DNA of 64,000 nucleotides from Bacillus sp. FJAT-45350 (GTDB lineage: Bacteria > Bacillota > Bacilli > Bacillales > NISU01): positions 1,682,079 to 1,746,078 of the forward strand of contig NZ_NISU01000001.1 in assembly GCF_002335805.1 (NCBI RefSeq). Reading direction: 5' to 3'. A model generated the notes under the pieces. That model did no database searches and had not been told where the DNA came from. It was given only the letters and a program-made list of their open reading frames with translations. Below, piece after piece: positions 17,446 through 25,751 of this stretch. Position 1 is the stretch's first letter, and each line of letters begins with the position of its first letter. Position numbers and translations under genes: made by a program.

Positions 17446-18981
17446 TCAAAAAAACAATGAAAATACAATTCCGACAAATCCTAATAAAGCTAATACGTAC
17501 ACTGGTTTCACTGGCATTTCACCGTTGTTCTCCATTGCCCTACCGAACATAAAGAACACGAGCGGATGGACGAGGAACGGCATGGAGAAAATGAATGGAA
17601 TTAATAGTGCTGCATCCATTCCAAACATTCCTTCTTGAGTGGCAGCAAACAATCCAAAATGCGAAATCGCAGAAGCTTGCGCCATAGCCGAATACTCCAT
17701 CGTAAGTGGACTTAATGTTAAGAAGGCAAGCCCTCCAAAGACCGCACATATTTGCCAACCGAATGAAAATTGCATAAGGGCAGTTACTTCATTTCGGTCC
17801 TCCCCATTCGCCTTTCGAAGGTTTTTCAACGATAAGACAGTTAAGAAAATCCCTATTGCAACAAGAATCAGTGACGGTCCAATCCATAGGCTCCCCCGTT
17901 CAGCACTTATTGCTAATATAGAAAACACAAACACATGTCCAAAGAATGGAATATTTATCATAATTGGCGCGCGTGTTGCGGCAACTTTACCAAAGTCTCC
18001 AGCGGTACAAGCACCCGTTAAACCCGAGTGTGATAACGCTCCTGCCATACCCGGTGCTAGATTTCGTGCATTGGCTGTTCGTGCAAAATACATAAGAAGT
18101 GCGATTCCACCGAACATCCATAAGAGTTGACCGAAAAATGCATATACTAAGACTGCATTGATTCCTTGAATGGCAAAAGCATCTCCAATCCGCGAACCAC
18201 CAATTAAGAAGTTTGCTGCAAGAACTATTGGTATCCCCGCAAACAATAATGACCGTAATGTCGGACCAAACGACCACTTATAAAAAACAGCTCCTAACCC
18301 TGCTGCAATCATCATTGCAAAGAAAATTTGTGGTAACGCAATAATTGGAGCAACCACCTGAGCTACATAAAAGGAACCTAACAAAATTCCGATTATAGCT
18401 ACTATCTCAATAACACCTTTTCTAAGGTATAGATGTTTATTTGAAATTTGTGCTTTATTATCAATCAAGATGATCGAGCCAACTAGTCCAATATAAGCAA
18501 CAACAGGATAATAAGAAGCAAAAATATCCCCTGTGTTCGTTCCAAGTAAAACACGGCTTACCCCTTCAATACCAAGAAGTAAAAAAAATGCTCGTACGAT
18601 GAAAAAGAATTGGGTACGACCTGTTCCAAGAAGAAACTCTTCTTCTGAAGTCACAACCATATCATCAGCTTCTAACGGCTTTTTTCCTAGAATTTTTCGT
18701 AGTTCTTGTCCTCCAACAAAGAAAGAAACGGTAAGAGCGATAATTGTCGTTTTTGCCATTAAATCAATGAACGGGAAATTTTCAAGTCCTGGTGTAGACA
18801 CGCCACTTAGTTCGAGTAAATACCCCATTGTTAGTCCAAAAATAACAATAATCAATATAGGTGAATATCTCGTTCCTGCAACAACTGTTCTAGATATAAG
18901 AACCATTGGAACTAGAAAGAATAAAATAATCCAAAACTGATTAAGTAGATGTAAACTCGTTAGTTGTTCAATATTCTCCAT
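17446..18981 (-). CDS. unrecognised polytopic membrane protein, possibly GltS-like symporter fold
   Basis: A 511-residue integral membrane protein with about 12-13 hydrophobic segments. A small-residue-rich conserved-looking motif, GMAGALSHSGLTGACTAGD, is followed by FGKVAATRAPIM in the second half; an acidic cytoplasmic loop lies at about 100-125. The general pattern recalls sodium/carboxylate symporters such as the ESS (GltS) family, but I could not recognise the family with confidence, and transport is an inference. GAGGAG lies 7 bases before the ATG at 18981, better than an earlier TTG at 18996. It stands alone between the oxidoreductase remnant and the selenoprotein candidate. Confidence 0.6.
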   Translation of the reverse strand: MENIEQLTSLHLLNQFWIILFFLVPMVLISRTVVAGTRYSPILIIVIFGLTMGYLLELSGVSTPGLENFPFIDLMAKTTIIALTVSFFVGGQELRKILGKKPLEADDMVVTSEEEFLLGTGRTQFFFIVRAFFLLLGIEGVSRVLLGTNTGDIFASYYPVVAYIGLVGSIILIDNKAQISNKHLYLRKGVIEIVAIIGILLGSFYVAQVVAPIIALPQIFFAMMIAAGLGAVFYKWSFGPTLRSLLFAGIPIVLAANFLIGGSRIGDAFAIQGINAVLVYAFFGQLLWMFGGIALLMYFARTANARNLAPGMAGALSHSGLTGACTAGDFGKVAATRAPIMINIPFFGHVFVFSILAISAERGSLWIGPSLILVAIGIFLTVLSLKNLRKANGEDRNEVTALMQFSFGWQICAVFGGLAFLTLSPLTMEYSAMAQASAISHFGLFAATQEGMFGMDAALLIPFIFSMPFLVHPLVFFMFGRAMENNGEMPVKPVYVLALLGFVGIVFSLFF

Positions 18982-19200
18982 GTATAAACTCCTCAATTTC
19001 TAAAATTACTAGCTGTATAGATAAGAAGTTATCTTACCTTAAATATGATACAGAAACAATTTAATTTTGGGTTACAGTCAGATGTTCCATTTTTCTTTAA
19101 ATTTTGCCTACTATTAAAATCCCACTAATGCACATTATTAGTCAAAATCGACCAAACTAGGTATACTAATTTTGATTTATTATGAATGGAGGTATTTTCT

Positions 19201-19848
19201 ATGTTAATTGAAATGTGGACAGACTTCGCTTGACCATTTTGCTATATTGGCAAAAGGCGTCTGGAGGATGCCCTAAAAAAAATAGAACACCCTGTAAAAG
19301 TCGAATACCGTTGCTTTGAGTTAGATCCAGCAGCGGAACGAGATGTGTCATACAATATGTACGAAAAGTTAAACCAGAAATATGGTATGAGTATTGAGCA
19401 AGCGAAGACAAACTGTAATAGCATGGCACAATCGGCGAAAGAAGTTGGCTTAGATTTTCAGTTTGACACGCTGAAGCTAACGAATACATTTGATGCTCAT
19501 CGCTTAGTTATGTTTGCAACCGCAAAAGGATATATGCATGAAATGACAGATAGAATTCTAAGAGCGTACTATACAGAGTCTAAACATATAGGTGATCATG
19601 CTACTTTAATTGACTTGGCTGTCGAAGTTGGATTAGAGCGTGATGAGGTTACAGCAATGTTAGCGAGCGATGACATGAGTGAAGTCGTTCGTAGTGATGA
19701 ACAACAAGCAGAACAATACGGGATTAGAAGTATCCCCTTCTTTATCGTGAATAAAAAATATTCGATTTCAGGTGCACAACCATCAGAAGTGTTCCACCAA
19801 TCTTTACAACAAATCTTCGACGAAGACGGTCCTTATACTGTAGAGTAG
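19201..19848 (+). CDS. DsbA/FrnE-family oxidoreductase with UGA at the first active-site cysteine (probable selenoprotein)
   Basis: Read through one in-frame TGA (19231-19233), this is a 215-residue thioredoxin-fold protein. It begins MLIEMWTDFA, then the TGA residue, then PFCYIGKRRLED. FrnE/DsbA-like proteins have CPFCYIGKR here, so TGA replaces precisely the nucleophilic cysteine (residue 11) and leaves C14: a U-x-x-C redox motif. The rest is intact, including the cis-proline loop GIRSIPFFIVN and the alpha-helical insertion, with no other stop or frameshift. GGAGG lies 8 bases before the ATG. A hairpin with SECIS properties starts 22 bases after the TGA. Without Sec insertion translation would end at 10 residues. 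Alternatives are a point-mutated pseudogene or a sequencing error; selA/selB/selC must exist elsewhere if Sec is right. Confidence 0.8.
19256..19272 (+). promoter_or_regulatory. candidate bacterial SECIS hairpin
   Basis: GGCGTC (19256-19261) and GATGCC (19267-19272) form six pairs including one G-U, closed by the loop TGGAG. The apical loop starts 28 bases after the TGA and has G at its second position. Known bacterial SECIS elements have a loop 16-37 bases downstream with G in the first two loop positions. The codons in the stem (AGG, CTG, GAG, GCC) end in G or C, unlike the A/T-ending codons usual here. Confidence 0.65.
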
Positions 19849-19904
19849 TTGACGGACTGACAATCCTTTAAACATGCGATTACTGCTTGTTCTAATAGGG
19901 ATAC

Positions 19905-20029
19905 GGACTTAGATTCCGTTATTACGTCTATTACTAAGCCAAATTTCATGTATAACACTAAATAACTGATTCCATGTCCTATAAATTCTTTTTTTAGCTT
20001 AGTTTTAAAACATAACGGATTCTATGTCC
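19905..20029. repeat. inverted repeat family GGACTTAGATTCCGTTA
   Basis: The left arm at 19905-19921 and right arm TAACGGATTCTATGTCC at 20013-20029 match at 15 of 17 positions. A third related unit, TAACTGATTCCATGTCC, lies inside (19963-19979). A diverged copy is at 2896-2971. It lies downstream of the selenoprotein candidate in the gene-free stretch 19849-20385. Confidence 0.6.
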
Positions 20030-20049
20030 TCCAGTTCTTAATCGAAAGC

Positions 20050-20140
20050 AATGAGCGTAACCGCCACCATCTTTTTAAAGCTCGTTGTGAGTGGATTTCT
20101 CACAACGGGGGCTTGTAGCGAGTGAAGCCATTGCTATTAT
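20050..20140. repeat. dispersed structured intergenic repeat, copy C (diverged)
   Basis: Same layout as the elements at 13130 and 51664: CTTTTTAAAGC, then the hairpin GTTGTGAG/CTCACAAC around TGGATTT, a GC-rich part, then GTGAAGCCATTGC. The stem sequence differs from copy A (GCTATGA/TCATAGC) but pairs fully, so base changes on the two arms compensate. Confidence 0.55.
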
Positions 20141-20385
20141 TTTAACTTGTTTTGTCCCAACCTCCTACTAACCATTCTCTGTTCTTCACGTACGTAAGCA
20201 TATGTTTAGACAAAACAGTACAAACACTTTAAAATGAAACTTGGTAATATATCTCACATTCAGTTATCTTTAAATCGAGATAATTTATCTTAAGGGAGTT
20301 GGCAATAATACACTTGATGGAACTCTATAGAGCTCTCTGCAATTATAGTCCTCTCACCTATCAAGGAAAAAAAGGAGCGATTACA

Positions 20386-20994
20386 TTGAAACAAACACTC
20401 ACAGTTCAAGAAGCAATTGAATCTCGTCACAGTATTCGAACATTCGTTCAGGAACCAATACCAAAGGAAGACATTACGCAAATTTTTGAACTTGTACGTT
20501 TATCTCCTAGTGCATGGAATCTTCAACCTTGGCGTTTTCATGTAATTACAGATAATGAACTGAAGGAAAAATTAGAGGCAGTAGCGTACGGACAAAAACA
20601 AGTCACTTCTGCCCCTGCAGTTATCATTGTAGAAAGTAATATGGAAGATACACTTGAAAACTTGCCAGAAACTGTTCACCCTGGTCTATCACCTGAACAA
20701 AAGGAAGATTCAGTTACTAATTTAACTGGAATCTTTGAAGGAATGAGTGTTGAAGAAAGAGCTCAATGGGCACTTGCTCAAACAAATATTGCGCTTGGCT
20801 TTCTGTTAATTAGCATTCAAGGACTCGGATATTCTAGTGTACCAATGCTAGGGTTTGAAGCAGACAAAGTGAAGGAACTGCTAAACATTCCTGCCCACTC
20901 AAAACTTGCTGCCATGGTCCCATTTGGTCGTCCAGCTGGCGAGGGACATCCGCATCACCGTTTTGCGCTAGATAAAATTGTAAATTATAAATAA
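20386..20994 (+). CDS. nitroreductase family protein
   Basis: A 202-residue FMN-dependent NAD(P)H oxidoreductase of the nitroreductase superfamily. It begins KQTLTVQEAIESRHSIRTF, with the phosphate-binding R-x-S-x-R-x-F (RHSIRTF), then RLSPSAWNLQPWRFHV and a C-terminal LAAMVPFGRP. The start is TTG at 20386, with AAAGGAG 8 bases upstream; the in-frame extension to 20299 lacks a site. The natural substrate is unknown; many relatives reduce quinones, nitroaromatics or enones. It lies between the selenoprotein candidate and an Old Yellow Enzyme on the same strand, each with its own terminator or gap, so this is a redox-rich neighbourhood rather than one operon. Confidence 0.87.
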   Translation: MKQTLTVQEAIESRHSIRTFVQEPIPKEDITQIFELVRLSPSAWNLQPWRFHVITDNELKEKLEAVAYGQKQVTSAPAVIIVESNMEDTLENLPETVHPGLSPEQKEDSVTNLTGIFEGMSVEERAQWALAQTNIALGFLLISIQGLGYSSVPMLGFEADKVKELLNIPAHSKLAAMVPFGRPAGEGHPHHRFALDKIVNYK

Positions 20995-20995
20995 G

Positions 20996-21033
20996 AAGAA
21001 AGGGTTGTTGCACTAATGCAGCAACCCTTTCTT
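20996..21033 (+). terminator. nitroreductase terminator
   Basis: A 17-base stem, AAGAAAGGGTTGTTGCA with TGCAGCAACCCTTTCTT, loop of 4, right after the stop. Confidence 0.85.
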
Positions 21034-21115
21034 CAATTAATAATCACTTAAGTCAATTTTCTCGACCATTTAACTCCTATCTATTATTATGAAAAAAAGG
21101 AGTGTGTGTAAACCA

Positions 21116-22138
21116 ATGTCAAAACTTTTTGAACCTTTCACTTTTAAAGGGTTAGAATTAAAAAATAGAATCGTCATGCCACCAATGTGTCAATATTCAG
21201 TAGCAAACAAAGACGGTTCTCCTACTAACTGGCATTTCGTTCACTATACAAGCCGAGCAATTGGCGGAGCTGGTTTGATTATTATCGAAATGACAAATGT
21301 GGAAGACCGCGGTCGAATCTCTGATCGTTGCTTAGGTTTATGGAGCGATAATCAAATTCCTGCATATAAAAGAATCATAGACCAATGTCACCAATATGGA
21401 GCGAAGGTTGCTATCCAAATTGGACATGCTGGACGGAAAGCAGAGGATGCCCCTGATTTAGTGTCCTGTTCTCCGATTCCTTTCAATGAAAATTCGAGAA
21501 CACCTCAAGAATTGACTACCGAAGAAGTAGAAGGATTAGTTGTTAAATTCCGTGAATCTGTTGAACGCGCTATTAAAGCAGGCGTTGATACGGTTGAACT
21601 TCATGGTGCTCATGGGTATCTTATTCATCAATTTTCCTCAAATTATTCAAATAAAAGAACAGATAAATATGGTCAGGATAAATTTTTATTTGGGGAAGAA
21701 ATTATACACGCTTTAAAGCGTGTGATGCCAGATAATATGCCTCTATTGATGCGTCTTTCTGCAATTGAATACGTTGAAGGCGGATATGATTTAGACTATA
21801 GCACAGAAATGGCCAAGCGCTTCCAGCAAGCTGGAGTGGATATGTTTCATATTACATCTGGCGGCGAAGGACCAATTGGGTCTGTTGGAAAGCCTGGAGT
21901 TCACCCCGGATATCAAGTTCCATTTGCAGAACGAATCAAAAAAGAAACAGGAGCTCCAGTTATTGCTGTTGGTAAGCTAGATAACCCAATGTTAGCTGAG
22001 TGTACACTTGGAAACGAGCAAGCAGATCTAATCGCAGTTGGTCGAGGCATGCTCAAAAATCCATATTGGGCAAACGATGCTTCCCTACTATTAAATAAGA
22101 AACCTCTTACACCTTTTCAATATGAAAGAGCCTATTAA
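21116..22138 (+). CDS. namA: Old Yellow Enzyme, NADPH dehydrogenase (YqjM/NamA-like)
   Basis: A 340-residue FMN TIM-barrel ene-reductase. The YqjM-class active-site cysteine is C25 in MPPMCQYS. The substrate-binding pair H163/H166 and Y168 are in LHGAHGYLIHQF, and QIGHAGRKA and VGRGMLKNPY bind flavin and phosphate. The order and numbering nearly equal YqjM (338 residues), which reduces activated C=C bonds and is induced by oxidative or xenobiotic stress. ATG at 21116 is chosen over 21089 because AAAGGAG lies between them and alignment with YqjM begins there; the spacing of 13 is long. A bidirectional terminator follows. Confidence 0.9.
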   Translation: MSKLFEPFTFKGLELKNRIVMPPMCQYSVANKDGSPTNWHFVHYTSRAIGGAGLIIIEMTNVEDRGRISDRCLGLWSDNQIPAYKRIIDQCHQYGAKVAIQIGHAGRKAEDAPDLVSCSPIPFNENSRTPQELTTEEVEGLVVKFRESVERAIKAGVDTVELHGAHGYLIHQFSSNYSNKRTDKYGQDKFLFGEEIIHALKRVMPDNMPLLMRLSAIEYVEGGYDLDYSTEMAKRFQQAGVDMFHITSGGEGPIGSVGKPGVHPGYQVPFAERIKKETGAPVIAVGKLDNPMLAECTLGNEQADLIAVGRGMLKNPYWANDASLLLNKKPLTPFQYERAY

Positions 22139-22145
22139 TACACAA

Positions 22146-22181
22146 AAAGCCACAGTAGATTTCATCACCTACTGTGGCTTT
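22146..22181. terminator. bidirectional terminator between namA and the DUF3891 gene
   Basis: AAAGCCACAGTAG pairs with CTACTGTGGCTTT over a 10-base loop, with A and T flanks. The stop codon of the minus-strand gene lies inside the stem. Confidence 0.8.
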
Positions 22182-22948
22182 GCTTCTTTATCAGTAATTT
22201 TAATGACAGCTTCTTCATATTCAACTGAATAAAAAGCTTTGGCAATTCCTTTTTCTCGTACTAATTTTTTTGGAACCGACTTATATTGAACCTTCAAATG
22301 AAACTTTCCTTGAAATGGAAAAGAATGAACTGCTACAGTATTCTCATTAAGCCATTGAGCATTTAATCGCTTATTTTCCTTGCTTAAAGTTTCTGAATTT
22401 GCCATCCCATTTTGAAACCACGGATGTTCGTTTTCCTTATCTATTCCACGTTCATTCAAGCAAAGATACAATGATAGATCATCGCAAAACTGTAGTAATC
22501 TAAAATGCATCAATAGAAGCGCTTCATCAAGTTGAACTAGCTGATTTTTGATTTCTAGCTGTCGTTTGTTTTCTTTCTGTAAAAACTGTAAAACACTCTT
22601 ATCATTTGACTGCTTGAAAAATGAGCAATAATGCATACTACATAAAAGGGCTGCATAGGGGCTCATTTGTTGAACTTCATCAATTGCTATTTTATAGAAA
22701 GCTAATTTCAGTATTAGAGGATAATCGATGAATGAATATGGAACGTGTTTTTCATCATTCCAAATCAGTGTTTCGTCTAACCCTTTCCAGCTCCGATCAT
22801 GTTCGTATACTGCTAATACAAGTTCATCATAAAAATCAGTAGACTTTAATAAATTTCTATTAAATTTTTTTGCCATTTCACCAGATAAAAAAGCATGATG
22901 ATGTTGTTCATAGATGATGTATTCGTTTGCTTTTTCACGTAATATCAC
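22169..22948 (-). CDS. DUF3891 family protein
   Basis: A 259-residue cytosolic protein of unknown function. It begins ILREKANEYIIYEQHHHAFLSGEMA and has the EHDRSW segment, both typical of DUF3891. The histidine cluster and EHDRSW suggest a metal-binding helical domain (inference). GTG at 22948 is preferred because GAGGTG lies 5 bases upstream and the family normally starts right before this REK motif; an ATG at 22975 has no ribosome binding site. It follows a lipoprotein gene on the same strand with a 28-bp gap. Confidence 0.7.
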   Translation of the reverse strand: MILREKANEYIIYEQHHHAFLSGEMAKKFNRNLLKSTDFYDELVLAVYEHDRSWKGLDETLIWNDEKHVPYSFIDYPLILKLAFYKIAIDEVQQMSPYAALLCSMHYCSFFKQSNDKSVLQFLQKENKRQLEIKNQLVQLDEALLLMHFRLLQFCDDLSLYLCLNERGIDKENEHPWFQNGMANSETLSKENKRLNAQWLNENTVAVHSFPFQGKFHLKVQYKSVPKKLVREKGIAKAFYSVEYEEAVIKITDKEAKPQ

Positions 22949-22976
22949 ATAATCACCTCTAACTGTAGACTCCATT

Positions 22977-23543
22977 TCAATTTTTGACTTTAAAATCAAT
23001 AAGAGCGTTTAATTTATAAGTACCATTCTCATTCTCTGAAATCTCTACAAAAAACTCAGCTGAACCAAGAACTTCATAATAACCAACTGGAAACTTATTT
23101 TTCATAATTTTCTTCATGAAATTAATATAATCTTTATCGTCATTTGAGCCATAGCCACCGCTACCTTGGTAGTATTCCTGTAGCGGTTCTCCTTTGGTTA
23201 ACGTCGTGCTTAATAATGGTTCGTTCATCGCGTACTCAATTGAATACTCCCGTGTTTTTTCTTTCATCGGAAAATAAAACGGTGATGCTGCGTGATAGAT
23301 TGTGATTTCTTCTTTGTCACCTATATATTCTAGTTCAGCGTATATCTTTACCTCCTCCCTTTGAAGATACTCTTCTTCTTCTGATACTAGACGATATACA
23401 AAGTCACCTTCCACAGTCTCTGAGCTTGAATTTGCAACTACATAGTCATCAGTACCAGAAGTACCATTTTCACGATTCTCTCCTAACCCGCAACTAGCTA
23501 ATACGAATGTTACAAAACTTACTAATAAAATCATTCTACGCAT
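22977..23543 (-). CDS. putative lipoprotein
   Basis: 188 residues with a lipoprotein signal peptide: basic start, hydrophobic 5-16, lipobox LASC with the lipidated cysteine at C18. A Ser/Asn/Gly-rich linker and a beta-rich acidic domain follow. No family recognised. AGGAGG precedes the ATG. It probably sits on the outer face of the membrane and is co-transcribed with the DUF3891 gene. Confidence 0.65.
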   Translation of the reverse strand: MRRMILLVSFVTFVLASCGLGENRENGTSGTDDYVVANSSSETVEGDFVYRLVSEEEEYLQREEVKIYAELEYIGDKEEITIYHAASPFYFPMKEKTREYSIEYAMNEPLLSTTLTKGEPLQEYYQGSGGYGSNDDKDYINFMKKIMKNKFPVGYYEVLGSAEFFVEISENENGTYKLNALIDFKVKN

Positions 23544-23650
23544 CTAAATCCCTCCTAATAGGTTAGACGCTAAAAATCAATAGAAGTTACAGCTTTCACA
23601 GTGTTTAATAATCTCTTGTGCCGTCAAGAATGAGTACGAGGTGTTTTGTA

Positions 23651-23950
23651 ATGAAATTTATATTAATTCTTGGAAGTATGATTGCCCCTGTGTTAATGGT
23701 GTTCATCCAAAAACGATGGTTCGTGTCTCGCTTTATTTTTGATATTATAGCTCTTATTTCATTATTGGTTTTTGGAAATATTGCTTCTACTTCTATATAT
23801 GAAATCATCAAAAATGAAACAGTGTTCATGACAAATATTCACGGAATACTACTGAAACCTTTATTTTTGTATACTGGATCATACATAGGCGTTTATTTGT
23901 TGTATACTATTTTATTAAGGATACTAGTTGATTTGAGAGTAAAAGGATAA
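23651..23950 (+). CDS. small conserved membrane protein
   Basis: 99 residues with three hydrophobic segments (about 2-20, 27-45, 68-92). The sequence FGNIASTSIYEIIKNETVFMTNIHGI resembles a conserved hypothetical membrane protein of bacilli. The ATG at 23651 has GAGGTG 7 bases upstream, better than 23618. Function unknown. The stop codon lies inside a terminator stem shared with the convergent methyltransferase gene. Confidence 0.65.
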   Translation: MKFILILGSMIAPVLMVFIQKRWFVSRFIFDIIALISLLVFGNIASTSIYEIIKNETVFMTNIHGILLKPLFLYTGSYIGVYLLYTILLRILVDLRVKG

Positions 23951-23969
23951 CTCAGTCTATTATCCTTTT
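23941..23969. terminator. bidirectional terminator
   Basis: AAAAGGATAA pairs with TTATCCTTTT around a 9-base loop, between the convergent stops at 23950 and 23960. Confidence 0.75.
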
Positions 23970-24628
23970 TTTAATATTACATTATATAGCCGCTTTGGAA
24001 GACTTCCCTCTTCAAATTCAGTTAAACTTTGAAGCTCGTATCCTTTAGAAAGACTTTGTACCATGTATTTATCGAAGAAGTTAATAATAAAGCCATGGAT
24101 TTCGAACATGTTTCCTTCTATATGAACACCTGTTTTATACATTGGGTCATTTGTATTTCGCACCGTAAACATATTCAAACCGTCTTTCTTCAAAACTCTC
24201 TTAATTTCTTCTGATAAAAAAGCAAGTTCATCATTCGTGAATGCCATGCAATACAGCATATGAGAAAAGCATCCTTCAAAAAAATTATTCTCAAAAGGGA
24301 GAGCATCTCTGACGTCGTGCTGTAATGCAAAAATTGAGGAAGAAACTCCTTCTTCTATTGCTTTTCGTTGTATCGTCTGTACCCCACTTTCTGCATATTC
24401 AAGTACATATACTTGAAAGCCTTCTGTCGCAAAGTAGAGCGTATCTCTTCCTAAGCCCCCTCCTAATTCTAGAATCTTCGTTATCCCTTCTTTCTTAAAT
24501 TCCTTTACTGCCTGTTTAGCAGCTTCACTTGGTGGCTCTGACAAAAGTTCTGGATTTTGTGAGCTTCCCCAAAAATTTTCCCAATGGGGATGCTGTAAAT
24601 CTAGGTCTTTCTTATTTTCCTTTTCCAT
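23960..24628 (-). CDS. class I SAM-dependent methyltransferase
   Basis: 222 residues. The SAM-binding motif I is ILELGGGLGRDTLYFA, with the acidic end of strand 2 in VYVLEYAE, motif II LQHDVRDALPF and the post-motif region FSHMLYCMAF. A Rossmann methyltransferase resembling TehB/Methyltransf_11 proteins. Substrate unknown. AGGAGG lies before the ATG. Single gene, divergent from the copper amine oxidase-like gene. Confidence 0.78.
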   Translation of the reverse strand: MEKENKKDLDLQHPHWENFWGSSQNPELLSEPPSEAAKQAVKEFKKEGITKILELGGGLGRDTLYFATEGFQVYVLEYAESGVQTIQRKAIEEGVSSSIFALQHDVRDALPFENNFFEGCFSHMLYCMAFTNDELAFLSEEIKRVLKKDGLNMFTVRNTNDPMYKTGVHIEGNMFEIHGFIINFFDKYMVQSLSKGYELQSLTEFEEGSLPKRLYNVILKKG

Positions 24629-24733
24629 TGAAACTCCCTCCTATTAACAAAGTTTAAACAAAATTGTAACCTTTTCTGTATCATAACGTCTAACTCTTTG
24701 ACAAACCAAAATTATCATAAGGGAGTTATCGAC

Positions 24734-25657
24734 ATGAAAAAGATTTTACCAATCGTAACAACAACATTAGCCATCGGATTTATTTTTAGCAGTAGTACAG
24801 TACTTGCCTCTACACCAATGAATGACAGTACAAAACATCCTATTAACGAAGTACAGCAAGAGATTGAAGCTTCTAATTTTATTAATTTCAAAGGAACCAT
24901 TACTGATATTAAACAACATCATAATTCGATTATATTAATTGCTGAAAACAAAGACAATTCTTCTATTATGCATTTACCACTTACTGAAGACGTACTATTA
25001 GTAAATAACGAAACAACTGAAAGTTTTTCGAAAGACGTTTTTGAAGAAGGATTAGAAATCAGTGTTTATTATGACAAATACAAACCAGTAACGATGATTT
25101 ATCCACCATCGATACCACCAGAAATTATCGTTATTAATGAAAACAAAATGGGTACAGTTAAGGTTTCTAAATTTGATAAAAACCTAGTAAGCCTAGACAA
25201 TAAACTTCAATTACATTTGTCTGATGAGACAGTGCTTATTGACCAACAAGGAAAGGAAATAACGGAGGACGAATTGTACTATAAAGAATTGCTTGTTTTT
25301 TATACGATTTCTACAAAAAGCATTCCAGCACAAACTACCCCGTCTAAAATCATTGCATTAGATCAAACAAATGAACAACTGTTAGCTGAAGTGCAACAGA
25401 TTATCGAAGAAGATTCATACTTGAAAGAAGGAACAAGGATGATTCCAATTAGACAAGTAGCTGAGCATTTAGGCTATGAGGTAACTTGGGACAAAGGGGT
25501 ACTCGTAAGCAAAGAAAATCTTTCATATACAATCTCAATCGGTAAAAAAGCATTTGGTTTTAATCGTAGTTTACGACATTTTGATGTAGCACCAGAAATT
25601 ATTTCAAGCAAAACATATGTGCCAGAAGAATTTATATATATGCTTTTAAATAAATAA
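24734..25657 (+). CDS. secreted protein with copper amine oxidase-like N-terminal domain
   Basis: 307 residues. Signal peptide at about 1-26 (MKKILPIVTTTLAIGFIF, cleavage near VLA-S). Middle: two beta-rich stretches. C-terminus (about 230-305): a Cu_amine_oxidN1-type repeat with RMIPIRQVAEHLGYEVTWD and a final YVPEEFIYMLL, which in these families is a peptidoglycan or stalk domain and not an enzyme. The ATG at 24734 follows AAGGGAG at 8 bases. Probably an exported cell-envelope protein; function unknown. Confidence 0.72.
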   Translation: MKKILPIVTTTLAIGFIFSSSTVLASTPMNDSTKHPINEVQQEIEASNFINFKGTITDIKQHHNSIILIAENKDNSSIMHLPLTEDVLLVNNETTESFSKDVFEEGLEISVYYDKYKPVTMIYPPSIPPEIIVINENKMGTVKVSKFDKNLVSLDNKLQLHLSDETVLIDQQGKEITEDELYYKELLVFYTISTKSIPAQTTPSKIIALDQTNEQLLAEVQQIIEEDSYLKEGTRMIPIRQVAEHLGYEVTWDKGVLVSKENLSYTISIGKKAFGFNRSLRHFDVAPEIISSKTYVPEEFIYMLLNK

Positions 25658-25675
25658 AAGCCTCGAATAGTAATA

Positions 25676-25713
25676 CAAGAAGGAGGACTAAAATCTACCA
25701 GTCCTCCTTCTTG
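25676..25713 (+). terminator. terminator of the secreted protein gene
   Basis: A 14-bp perfect stem, CAAGAAGGAGGACT with AGTCCTCCTTCTTG, loop of 10. The T-run is weak. Confidence 0.65.
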
Positions 25714-25751
25714 TGAATTATCTATTAATTAGTACAACAAGATAGTGCGTT

